Positions 1-9,242 of a DNA stretch of 64,000 nt are shown in pieces. This DNA comes from Pteria penguin (Eukaryota; Mollusca; Bivalvia; Pterioida; Pteriidae): positions 70,013,407 to 70,077,406 of the forward strand of contig CM068584.1 in assembly GCA_035048485.1 (NCBI GenBank). The letters are read 5' to 3'. Below the pieces are notes generated by a model. That model searched no databases. It saw only the letters and a list, made by a program, of their open reading frames with translations, and had not been told where the DNA came from. Position 1 is the stretch's first letter. Every line of letters begins with the position of its first letter. The translations under genes were made by a program, and so were the position numbers.

Positions 1-13
1 CCTCTAACTCCAT
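1..13 (-). CDS. E0: first codons of a fourth E gene copy, cut by the window edge
   Basis: The complement of the first 13 bases encodes M-E-L-E, the same start as the other three E copies at 11928, 24219 and 36838. The flank beyond it matches their upstream regions. A candidate leader intron (complement) runs 27-415 with a GTAAGA donor and a CTGTAG acceptor, as in the other copies. Only the first codons are visible, so the condition of the gene is unknown. Confidence 0.7.
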
Positions 14-1045
14 TGTGTATGACAATCTACAGAAAGAAGAAACACACTGTTCAAGGGCATGTATTTGAAACATGACAATAATGAAATCGAAAAATCACAA
101 AAATAATCGATTGTTTTAGACTTACGATACCGACTGCATTTGGAAAATTTTGATTGTACTAGAGTTACGGTGCCGACTTTGGACGGTCAATTAATATTAA
201 AAACGCAACTTAATTGCAGCGGTTAAAAACAAAAATCGAAAGTAACTGGTTTCACATAGTCGTGGCTATAACCACAATATAAGGAACAATTCAAATTCTT
301 TCCCCTTTTTATAATGTCTAATTTTACATTGCAATCCAAAAAGACATTTAAAATGCATCACACCCAAAGAGAAAACTGGTTAAATAAAGATATTTATATC
401 ATAGTTTTATCTTACCTTTTTTGTGATAATAATATTAACAATATTGTTATTACTATCTTTAAATCCATAGACTAAATGAACAGAGAATTCACATAAGATG
501 ATTTCCAAAGATATAAACTTTTAAATTCATTGAATAATTGATATGAACACATGTTATCAACGAGAGCCTCAGTCGTATACACAGATTTGGACTAAAAACG
601 ACAACAAAGACGAATTTTCGAGTAAGGGTTAACCGGTTTAAACCAGGGTTAAACCGGTTGAACCTGGGTTAAACCGTTTTATCGGTTTAAACATTTGTGA
701 TCATTTGGATCATAACAAAGTGCAAAAAATTATAAAATGGAGCAAGAAACAATACAAGATTAGACGTTTTGCATCCAAACTGGCGTAATATTTCATATAG
801 AATTTATCATTAATACATGAGAAGGAGGATATTTGTAGGCCTACAAAATGAGACAAAGTTCAAATAAATTGGTTCACAAATTAAAAAGATACAGCCCATT
901 CAGATATGAATTTACTACACAAATCTTATGAGAACATTCTGGTCACGTGATATCTATTTTAGAAAAATTCTCTTCTCTTCCCGCAAAATGCCTATACCCT
1001 AACGTGATATCTATTTTAGAAAAATTCTCTTCTCTTCCCGCAAAA
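14..1045 (-). promoter_or_regulatory. E0 upstream region with leader intron and AACCGGTT-rich segment
   Basis: It is nearly identical to the regions upstream of E1, E2 and E3. It holds the candidate leader intron (27-415), a block of AACCGGTT/TTTAAACC-like words at 628-690 and, nearest the telomeric tract, the E-box TCACGTGA with the E2F-like word GCGGGAAG (complement). The GCGGGAAG segment is partly duplicated here. No other gene is seen. Confidence 0.55.
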
Positions 1046-1052
1046 TGCCTAT

Positions 1053-1122
1053 ACCCTAACCCTAACCCTAACCCTTCCCGCAAAAATGCCTATACCCTAA
1101 CCCTAACCCTAACCCTAACCCT
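1053..1122 (+). repeat. Interstitial telomeric tract (CCCTAA), interrupted
   Basis: Two short CCCTAA runs (about 1053-1075 and 1095-1122) are separated by a partial copy of the flanking box (TTCCCGCAAAAATGCC). The CCCTAA orientation on the + strand implies that the distal side is to the left. Confidence 0.9.
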
Positions 1123-1657
1123 GCTTTGTATACCATACACATTTCAAACCATCAAGCAAATAATAACAAAGAGCAATTGGAAAAAAATGTTTACAACACG
1201 TTAAAAATATCAAAATCAATATTGCCACAATTTTTAAAGCATAACATTGAAATAGTTGATATCAGGTACAATTTTTACTAATATACAAACATTACACATA
1301 ATAATAAAAAAAAAACATAAAAAAAGCAAACATCATGTATACTTTTTGTATATCATAGTGATTTCAACAATTCAAACACAAAATAACAAAGTAAGGAATA
1401 TATAAAGCGATTGGAAATATATTTTCACAACAGTTTAAAAATATCAAAATCAAGATTGCACAATTATTAAAGCATAATATTGCATGGTTATCAACATATC
1501 AGGTGAAATTTTCACAAATAAACAAACATTACACATAATAATATAAAAATAAAAAAAAAATAACATAAAACAAAGCAACATCATGCATAACTTTTTGTAT
1601 ATCATGGTGATTATAATCATCAAGAAATTAGAATCGGCAGTCCAGATTCAATCACAT
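1123..1657. other. 3' flank of coiled-coil copy A, AT-rich, about two repeat copies
   Basis: There are two imperfect ~240-bp tandem copies, each containing words such as ACACATAATAATA and GATATACAAAAAGT. They lie between the gene's stop and the telomeric tract. No gene is seen. The same duplicated flank follows copies B and C. Confidence 0.6.
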
Positions 1658-1715
1658 TTACATTTGTAACAGCGCATCGTCATTACCCAACATGCTTTCC
1701 AGTTCCTCCATGCGT

Positions 1716-2840
1716 TTACTCATTCCGTTGTTTCCTTTTCAGGGCCTTTATCTTTTCAACCAGGTAAGACAGGAAGCCGTTGGAAAACTCGCAGGTATCA
1801 TGCCTATCCCACATGCCGTCCCTTATTCCGTCTCGGAACAGGTCCTCGGCCCCTGAATTGGTGGAGCTGGCTGTAAATGAATTGTTACTTTATAATGCAA
1901 TATATAATGATATATTATATGTTTATACAATAAAAATAGAATGTGCCTTCTACGGATTATAAACGAGACATTAGCACAATATGAAAGTTACTGGTGTAAC
2001 ATGACAATGGCACTAACAACATTGTACCACAGCGGACGTTCACAGACCCCTGAAATTCAGATGAAGGACAAGATGCACTGGAATCAATTCTAATCAATTA
2101 TGAAATTGAAACCTTCAAATTGTTAATCCGGATACAAATTTCTCCTTATGAGGTTCCCTGATGTCAGAATCGAAAACTCTATTGCCTAAAAATACAAAGT
2201 TATAAGGTGTGGCATTTAAAGTGTCGAAAATAGATTAACAGACGAACAAACAAACACACGGAAAACATCCCATGTGCAACGTAAGTGGTGCTATGTTTCG
2301 CAGATGACACAACACATGCGCAACTGAAATGATAAATGAATATCAATGAACGGTATGTGTACTATCTAGATGAAGTTTTTATTTCATAGTAATGCATTGC
2401 TACATATCAAAAATAACTTAATATTTACCTATAGAATCTTGATTTTCCTCAAACCATCTGAGGATGTACATCTGTTGTACTTTTGTACACTTCTCCCTCT
2501 TGTGAGTTTTAACTCTTGTTTCGTAAGGAGCTAGTTGTTCCTTTAGTTGAGGGGAAACATCCCCGAGCTCCTTTGGGGCTACAAATCCATCTTTGGTTGG
2601 GGTAGCCAATTCCTGACTCCTGTGTCTAAGGCACTGCTTCTCATTTTCCAATATTCTTATCTTCGCCCCCATTTGTTCACCTTTCTCTTCTAACTCCTCC
2701 ACTTTCCTCTTTAATGACTCCACCTCCTGTCTCTCATTACTTGCGGTTTTCGCCATCTCTTCGCCAAACGCCTTCAGTTTATTTATAACAAAACTTTCCA
2801 ACGCCTCCATTCGTTCTTCAACGTCCATCTGATCTTCCAT
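1716..2840 (-). pseudogene. Coiled-coil gene copy A, two coding exons, frameshifted in exon 2
   Basis: Exon 1 is the complement of 2429-2840. It begins at ATG immediately after an AG acceptor and ends at a GTAAAT donor. Exon 2 begins at 1870 after TTTACAG. The product matches copy B: an acidic N-terminus, a heptad-rich coiled coil (about residues 5-75), then a conserved C-terminal region. In exon 2 copy A has one extra base near 1722 (CGGAATGAG where B has CGGATGAG), which gives a premature stop at 1716-1718; the ancestral stop position is 1658-1660. The promoter is at 6162-6169. The product family is not recognised. The extra base could be a real lesion or a sequencing error. Confidence 0.75.
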
Positions 2841-2879
2841 CTGAAATGTTACAATGCATGTCAAATAAATATGAATCAA

Positions 2880-3240
2880 AATCTTAAATTTCTTAAATCG
2901 ATGTCAATGAATTATCTAAAGTAATGCCTTTAAAAACTCTTACATTGTAATTGCATATAAAACAAAATAAACTTTAAAAAGACAAGAAAAAGAAAAACAC
3001 AAAGTAATGTAAACCGAGACTTCGAACAAGATGTATACACCATCCTAAATCGGGTTAAGAAAGAAAGGACTGAAATGAATATACAAAAGAATAAATTGTA
3101 CATGACAGAATAGAGAAATAAAGAAACATATAGCGACTATAACGAGGAAAGGAAATTAAAAATACAATGCCAGAAATATTCTAAGTTCTTACTTTCTTGC
3201 GCTTTGTACTTCTAAAACGTGAGAAACATATGTCAATTAA
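2880..3240. other. AT-rich intron sequence of coiled-coil copy A
   Basis: This lies between coding exon 1 and the TTAACCC array. It contains no open frame of note and no recognisable element. It reads as part of the long leader intron of the minus-strand gene. Confidence 0.4.
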
Positions 3241-3259
3241 TATATAAGCCACTAGGATT

Positions 3260-3530
3260 AGGTAACCCTTGGGGTAAACAGTTTGAATTGGTTTGAACTT
3301 TTTAACCGTTTTAACCCAGGGTTAAACCGTTTTAACCCAGGGTTAAAAAAGTTTTTAACCCAGGGTCAACCCAGGGTTTAACCGTTTTAACCCAGGGTTA
3401 CACCGTTTTAACCCAGGGTTAACCCAGGGTTAAAAAGGTTTAAACCCAGGGTTAAAACTGGTAACTCTAACTCAGGGTTAAACCGTTTAAAACGGTTTAA
3501 CCCTGGGTTTAAAACAGGTATAACTAAGGG
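3260..3530. repeat. TTTAACCCAGGG-type degenerate minisatellite
   Basis: Short units of TTAACCCAGGG and AACCGTTTTAACCC alternate, with many self-complementary words such as AACCCTGGGTT. A lone GGTTAGGGTTAAC follows at 3540-3552. Equivalent arrays lie at 33340-33580 and 45265-45500. Confidence 0.85.
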
Positions 3531-3577
3531 ATGACCGTAGGGTTAGGGTTAACACGTGTCAAACTAAGTAAAAAAAC

Positions 3578-3796
3578 ATGGCGGAATCTCACGACTTCCT
3601 TCCAATGTTTCTGATGATATTTGATGATTCATCTGACTTTCCTATCGTCGAGGAATATATTAGCAACAGGTTTATAGATGCCTGCACAATCAATATATAT
3701 GGACACTCAGGTTTCGGATTTTGGTCACACAATGATTATCAACAAGTCTTGAGCTTCTGTAGGAGTAAATTGATTATCACGAAATCCTACTGTTAG
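3578..3796 (+). CDS. Small ORF F (copy A), antisense to the coiled-coil gene
   Basis: This is a 72-codon ORF starting with M-A-E-S-H-D-F. It lies in the leader intron of the coiled-coil gene on the opposite strand. The ATG is inside AAACATGGCGG, a YY1-like start motif, and an E-box CACGTG lies 20 bp upstream. The stop TAG directly abuts a strong donor (TAG|GTAAGT at 3797). A TTTCAG acceptor at 4192-4199 precedes a further short open segment. The ORF is conserved intact in copies at 33075-33293 and 44989-45207, but so is most flanking DNA. No family is recognised. Expression is unproven. Confidence 0.35.
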   Translation: MAESHDFLPMFLMIFDDSSDFPIVEEYISNRFIDACTINIYGHSGFGFWSHNDYQQVLSFCRSKLIITKSYC

Positions 3797-3850
3797 GTAA
3801 GTTGACTTTAATACTTTCTTTCATCTTTCCTTTCATAAATTCATTTACTA

Positions 3851-3851
<1 letters not shown>

Positions 3852-3896
<45 letters not shown>
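3852..3896 (+). repeat. (TTGA)n microsatellite
   Basis: About eleven TTGA/TGAT units run in tandem. The homologous sites at 32988-33020 and 44903-44932 are shorter, so the length is variable. Confidence 0.95.
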
Positions 3897-3899
3897 ATT

Positions 3900-4780
3900 T
3901 TTCTTTAAATGTGTTTTTTTATCTATTGGTGTTATTCTTTATAGTAAAGAGGATGGTTTTTCATAAAAATAAGTCTCTGTATATGGGGATATATTTACAC
4001 ATATTTAAATGTGCCTTTAATCAATTTACACTGTTCGCACGATAGATTTGGGGTGGGGTGGCACCGTAAATAAGTTAATTTCACCATTTGCGTGACTCAG
4101 TAATTGTCGTTGTCAATACAAAAACGGTACTGTGAATGCATTTCATCATAGTAAGCTATATCTAGAGATATGAGACCTTTGGCACATTCTGATTTCAGGA
4201 TGACGAGGCTATGTACTTGATAGCATGCAGGGACAACACTAAGGATATAATAAAGAATGGTGTAAAATCCTGAGAATGTTCTTTATAGGAAAGAACTCTT
4301 GCTAATTAAAGATTGCACATATCAGACAGTTGTTATGACTTTTTATATGATATTGACGGGATAGTTGCTATATTAAAAAGGTTTGAAACATATAAACAGC
4401 TCCTTTTACATTATTTAAGCAAAATACGAAAGTAGCTTATATCACATGACTGTTGCGATCTAAAGCCCAATAATGTATCGAGACAATAAATTATAAGCTT
4501 TAGTGGCTGGGGCTTGGTTGGGCTGAGGCTTTGGCTTAGGCGTGTGCTTAGACGTAAGTTGTGTCTTAAGTTGGTGCTATCTGCCAAAGATCTAACTTAC
4601 TTCTGAGAGCCTCATCAAGATACTTTATGTGTACTTATTTTAGCGGGATTCATATTTTAATCGAAAGAGCGCTTCCGAAATTGCGGTTAATTTAAAGCTT
4701 CTCTAAATAATTATTCTTTTATAGATACTTATGGAAAATAAGATAAGTGTACTAATTTATGAGTACGCTAATACGCCATT
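3900..4780. other. Intron-like AT-rich DNA, no clear gene
   Basis: Apart from the possible second exon of F (from 4200, ending in-frame at TGA near 4270) nothing is recognised. Sequence at 4496-4580 is a short GGCTTGG/TTAGGC-rich stretch. Confidence 0.4.
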
Positions 4781-4869
4781 TGGCATTTTAGCTATGCTTC
4801 CACTAAAATTTGGTTGCGCTAAAATAAGTACACGTATGGTAGTTTGTTTTTTTTGCTACCAAACAAATT

Positions 4870-5370
4870 AATACTTACTTGAGTTTACGCCATAGCGGGC
4901 TGCATTTTACGCATAGATTCACTTATGTAGACTTACCCTATGAATCTATGATCTGTCATCTTCTTCTCAAAATTACCGTCAGAGATAAGCTCTAAGAATG
5001 GGCATTGGGATGGGTCATGGAATGGGCCAGAGAAAGGGAGGGGCTGAAGGAAATAAACAACACAATCTGTAGATTCACCCGTGAACCACAGGGAAAATCG
5101 ACAAAAATCGACATATACTCACCATTTCTGCTTTGCGGGCTGCATATCTCTATCTTCTTTAGGTTCATGCAACAATAATATACAACAAAGAACACGGGGT
5201 GGTGGGTAAGGTTAGAGTGGGGCATGGGATTGGGGATAAAGTTCAAACAACATCAAATTAACAACACAATCTGTTGATTCACCGGTGAACTACAGAAAAA
5301 ATCGACAAAAATCGAAATATACTCACAAATATTTCTGCTTTGTGTGCTACATCTTCTTATCTTCATGAAA
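4870..5370 (-). repeat. Tandem leader-exon repeat (copy A)
   Basis: There are three imperfect ~230-bp repeats, read on the complement. Each has GCAGCCCGCAAAGCAG-like sequence followed by a donor (GTGAGTATAT or GTAAGT), then TTTTTGTCGATTTT, a T-rich CTGTAG-like acceptor and the palindromic TTCACCGGTGAA. The pattern suggests a 5' leader exon duplicated together with its splice sites. Equivalent blocks precede copies B, C and D. Confidence 0.5.
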
Positions 5371-5484
5371 AAAACTCGAACCCATTCTTAAACACCATAA
5401 TATTATAAAGGACAAAGGACCAGTCATAGGAAAAGGTTGAAACAGCACCCCCTCCCCGCGCGCGATATATATTAATATCTATCT

Positions 5485-5512
5485 ATCTATCTAATTATCT
5501 ATCTATATCTGC
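5485..5512 (+). repeat. (TATC)n microsatellite
   Basis: Short tandem ATCT/TATC units follow a GCGCGCGATATATAT stretch. They are repeated on the other strand at 31400-31450 and 43300-43345. Confidence 0.9.
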
Positions 5513-5564
5513 ATAAAATAAAGTTAAAGTGAAATCTTAATGCATTCAATGCATAAGGTATGAC

Positions 5565-5955
5565 AGCTTTCTTTCGTATTTAACATGACAGAGATGATAA
5601 AAAAAAAACATTGTTCACTTAAACATAAACTTAAACTTAAATCTGTTCCAATCTCTATTATAAAACATACTCCAGATTTAATTTCTTTCGTATTTCACAT
5701 GACATATCGGATCCAATAAATTCTAACAACTTAAATCTGAGTCAATTTATAGTCTGATAGAATATTCCATACTCGACTCTTTTCGTATTTTACATAGAAA
5801 AAAAAAAAACTTTCGTATTTCACATGACAGACCGGATTAAAAAAAAGAAAGAAAGAAAAAAAATGCCAACAATGTAAAATTTCTGTCAATTTACAACATT
5901 CAGATAGAATATTCCAAATTCTATTCCTTTCGTATTTTACATAATAAAGAAAAAC
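5565..5955 (-). repeat. TTTCGTATTTCACATGACA repeats downstream of promoter A
   Basis: At least five dispersed copies of CTTTCGTATTTnACAT occur between the promoter and the leader repeats, each in poly-A/T-rich spacer. They form a tandem series of about 100-120 bp units. No coding potential is supported. Confidence 0.6.
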
Positions 5956-6083
5956 CAAAAAAAATTTTTTAAAGAATTTAAATTAAAATTAAACCTTATC
6001 ACAATGTAAATAAATAATAAAATTAATTAATTATTAACCTTTCATTTAAATTTACATGATAATAAAATATAAATGAAACTTAC

Positions 6084-6169
6084 CTACTCAGAGCGAATAA
6101 TTTTCCAACCACACACAGTAAATCCCAACGCATGAATGACTGGTAGCGCGTCAACCGCTTCCTTTTATA
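6084..6169 (-). promoter_or_regulatory. TATA promoter and first exon of coiled-coil copy A
   Basis: On the complement, TATAAAAG (6162-6169) is followed about 30 bp later by a likely start region and a short noncoding exon ending at 6084 with donor GTAAGT (6078-6083). The same TATA, spacing and donor occur at 30741-30826 and 42642-42727, and a diverged version serves gene D. The exact start site is inferred. Confidence 0.75.
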
Positions 6170-6189
6170 CTCAGGAGCGGATCGAAAAT

Positions 6190-7140
6190 TTCAACTAATT
6201 TGCACAAATTGGATTTGGAAAATGAGCCATCTTTAACGGATGATATCTCAGTAACTATAATAGGTAAAAATTTATAATTGATATCCATATTTAGAGGATT
6301 TCAAGACCTTTCTAATGATGTATAGAATATTAATATTAGTAAAGGATTTCTGATAGAAATTGTGTGTTTAAAATAGGTGTGTTATTGGAAATGCATCGGA
6401 ATTAAGAGGTAATCAATTTGCTTCAATTGGATGTAAAGGTGAGCCATATGCCTCAGTGAATATCTTAGCGATTATTATAGATAGAATGTTTAAATTTATA
6501 TCGATATTTAGAAGAAATCTTGACCTTTTCAATGGTGTATAGCACATTGATATAAGTAAAGTATTTCTAATAGAAACATCGTGTTGAAAATTAGGATGTT
6601 ATAGGGTATAATTCGGAATTAAGGTATAATCAATTTGCTTCAATTGGATGTAAAACTGGGTGATACACCTCGGTAAATATCTCAGTAAGTATTATAGATA
6701 AAAAAAATTTAATTTATATGGATATTTAGAAAAGATCAAGACCTTTCCAATGATATATAACACTTTGATATTGATAAAGAATTTCTTATAGGAACATGCT
6801 TTTAAAAATAGGTATGTAATTAGGTATAAATCGGAATTATGGTGTAATCAATTTGCTTCAATTGGATGTAAAACGGGTTGATACGCCTCAATAAATATCT
6901 CAGTAAGTATTATCGATAGAATTTTTAGATTTATATGGATATTTAGAAGAGATCAAGACCTTTCCAATGATATATAACACTTTGATATTGATAAAGAATT
7001 TCTTATAGGAACATGTTTTTAAAAATAAGTATGTTATTAGATATAAATCGGAATTAAGGTTTAATCAATTTGCGTCAATTGGATGTAAAAGTGAATCTTA
7101 TGTCTCAGTCAATATCTCAGTAAGTATTATAGATACAATT
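6190..7140. repeat. ~217-bp tandem repeats upstream of promoter A
   Basis: About five tandem units share words such as CAATTGGATGTAAA, CCTTTCCAATGATATA and GAATTTCTTATAGGA. The last unit runs into the promoter. The period was measured in the mirrored copy from CATCC positions 29826, 30043, 30261 and 30478. Confidence 0.85.
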
Positions 7141-7154
7141 TTGTTATTCATGTA

Positions 7155-7199
7155 GGATCACTGATGAGGGTTTTTACCCGAAACATACATGTCTGGTCC
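7155..7199 (+). ncRNA. Type I hammerhead ribozyme (copy A)
   Basis: All conserved elements are present in order: helix I 5' strand GGATCA (7155-7160), core CTGATGA (7161-7167), helix II GGGT-TTTT-ACCC (7168-7179), GAA (7180-7182), helix III ACAT/ATGT with a two-base loop (7183-7192), cleavage-site C at 7193 in a GTC triplet, and helix I 3' strand TGGTCC (7194-7199). Helix I forms six pairs, one of them G-U. Helix I is the open helix, as in type I hammerheads of animal retroelements. A degenerate copy follows 222 bp later. The copies at 29712-29756 and 41613-41657 are identical in the core. Confidence 0.88.
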
Positions 7200-7375
7200 A
7201 TATAGTCAATTATATCCGTTGTTTATGGTGCATATCTCTTTGAAATTTCGATGCTTTTGTATTACTTGGTAAATGTCACTGCTGGTGGACTGTTAGCACC
7301 CGAGGGCACATAAAGCCAAGTTTCACGGTAAAGTTCCGTTGATGTATTACTTTTTAGAGTTTTCCAAATCCTCAG

Positions 7376-7421
7376 ATTTCAAAGTTATTGGTTTTTTACC
7401 CGAAAAATGCATGTCTGGTCC
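7376..7421 (+). ncRNA. Degenerate hammerhead ribozyme, second unit of a 222-bp dimer
   Basis: Its 3' half (ACCCGAAA, ATGCATGTC, TGGTCC) matches the intact ribozyme, with GTC at 7413-7415, exactly 222 bp after GTC at 7191-7193. The CTGATGA core and the helix I 5' strand are lost, so cleavage is not expected. Confidence 0.65.
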
Positions 7422-7712
7422 TTATTGCCAATTATATCCGTTGTTCATGGTGCAACTCTCTTTGAAGTCTCGATACATAAGTCATGTCATACTTTGAATT
7501 ATAGGTGTTATTAAAGATTAATACTGGACTTCACTTGGTCAAGCTCATGTGTGACTCTTCTCGACTGTGTACAATATCTTTGTGGTGTCATTTTATGTCT
7601 ACATTTTACTTGCTATCCTGTTGTGTTTAATGTCCTAAGACTTAGTCAGTTGTCTTTGCCCTTTCTCATCTATTTTTAGAAAATTCGCTTCTCAAGGTGC
7701 ATAATGCCCTTA

Positions 7713-7734
7713 TCCTAACCCTAACCCTAACCCC
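7713..7734 (+). repeat. Interstitial telomeric tract (CCCTAA), M2/M3 border
   Basis: About three CCCTAA units lie between the flanking box (TAGAAAATTCGCTTCTCAAG, 7677-7696) and the TTAACCCC array. The box resembles the one next to the tract at 12913, which shares GAATTTTTCTAAAATAGAT-like sequence on the complement. Confidence 0.85.
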
Positions 7735-8640
7735 AATTTAACCCCAAGGGTTAAAAAGGGTCAAACTTTTTAACCCCAATTTAACCCCAAGGGTTAAAAA
7801 GGGTCAAACTTTTTAACCCCAATTTAACCCCAAGGGTTAAAAAGGATCAAACTTTTTAACCCCAATTTAACCCCAAGGGTTAAAAGGGTCAAACTTTTTA
7901 ACCCCAAATTAACCCGAAGGGTTAAAAAGGGTCAAACTTTTTAACCCCAATTTTACCACAAGTGTTAAAAATGGTCAAACGTTTTAACCCCAATTTAACC
8001 CCAAGGGTTAAAAAGGGTCAAATTGTTTAACCCTAATTTAACCCAAAGGGTTAAAAAGGGTCAAACTTTTCAACCCCAATTTAACCCCAAGAGTTAAAAA
8101 GGGTCAAACTTTTTAACCCCAATTTAACCCCGAGGGTTCAAAAGGGTCAAACTTTTTAACCCCAATTTAACCCCAAGAGTTAAAAAAGTTAAAACTTTGT
8201 TAACTCCAATTTTACCCCAAGGGTTAAAAAGGGTCAAATTGTTTAACCCTAATTTAACCCAAAGGGTTAAAAAGGGTCAAACTTTTCAACCCCAATTTAA
8301 CCCCAAGAGTTAAAAAAGTTAAAACTTTGTTAACTCCAATTTTATCCCAAGGGTTAAAAAGGGTCAAATTTTTTAACCCCAATTTAACCCCAAGGGTTAA
8401 AAAGGGTCAAACTTTTTAACCCCAAGGGTTAAAAAGGGTCAAACTTTTTAACCCCAAGGGTTAAAAAAGGATCAAACTTTTTAACCCCAATTTGACCCCA
8501 AGGGTTAAAAAGGGTCAAACGTTTTAACCCCAAGAGTCAATTTTTTAACCCAAAGTGTTAAAAATGTTGAAACCGTTGGAAACATTTTGAACCCAAGGGT
8601 CAACATTTTTAACCCCGAAGGTCAAACTTCAAGGGTTAAA
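7728..8640. repeat. TTAACCCC minisatellite (E1 3' side), ~43-bp units
   Basis: Units of TTTTTAACCCCAATTTAACC plus CCAAGGGTTAAAAAGGGTC repeat with scattered variants. Each unit contains an inverted repeat (TTAACCCC near GGGGTTAA-type words), so single strands could fold into hairpins. Homologous arrays are about 1.65 kb (27500-29176) and about 1.0 kb (40085-41079), so length varies between copies. Confidence 0.9.
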
Positions 8641-9242
8641 AATAACTGTAACCATCGCTTAAATTTCTTTTTCATATGTGATATTTGCTTTCGAGTTCCG
8701 GGGAATACTTCTAATATCCTGCTTAAACCCTTTCTCAAACTCTTGATACACACAGGCTACATTTGGTATGTCTATTGTTAAAGTCCTCTTTTGATGAAGT
8801 CAGTGCATAAAGAGATAAAGAATGGATTTCGTAAAGGTTATGTCTGACATTACATCTCAGCATTGGTCCTTTTTCATCTTAAGTTGGTATCCTCCTTAAA
8901 GCTGTATATCCCGTTAATAATTATTTCATAAACCTTGCCTTGAATCAATGTCATCTGTATTAAATTTAATCATAGAAGTATAAAAGGTAAACACCAGATG
9001 TGTATTATAATATTAATATAACTACTAGAACTTACATTGATTCAAGTAAAGATTGACGAAATACATATATCATTCCTTTATAGATATTAATCAAAACACA
9101 GATATCGATACCATACTAATTGTATTATAGTTCAAACAATTACTACAATCGTGCTAAAATTCTTAAAGTCAAATATCATTTATCTAAACTTTATACAGCT
9201 TCAATTGAAAGGATTTAAATGTCCTGAATGGAATGTTTTCAG
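8641..9242. other. 3' flank of E1, no gene seen
   Basis: This AT-rich, single-copy-looking segment is conserved after E2 (26903-27500) and E3. On the gene strand there is an ATTAAA possible poly(A) signal, equivalent to 27175-27180 after E2. Confidence 0.45.

Noticed and set aside
947..1204. 85-codon ORF through the CCCTAA tract (and the 104-codon ORF at 47667-47981)
   Set aside because: Translation of telomeric repeats and duplicated flanking boxes.
3578..3796. ORF F as a certain protein-coding gene
   Set aside because: Conservation between copies is no higher than that of flanking noncoding DNA, so it is listed only with low confidence.
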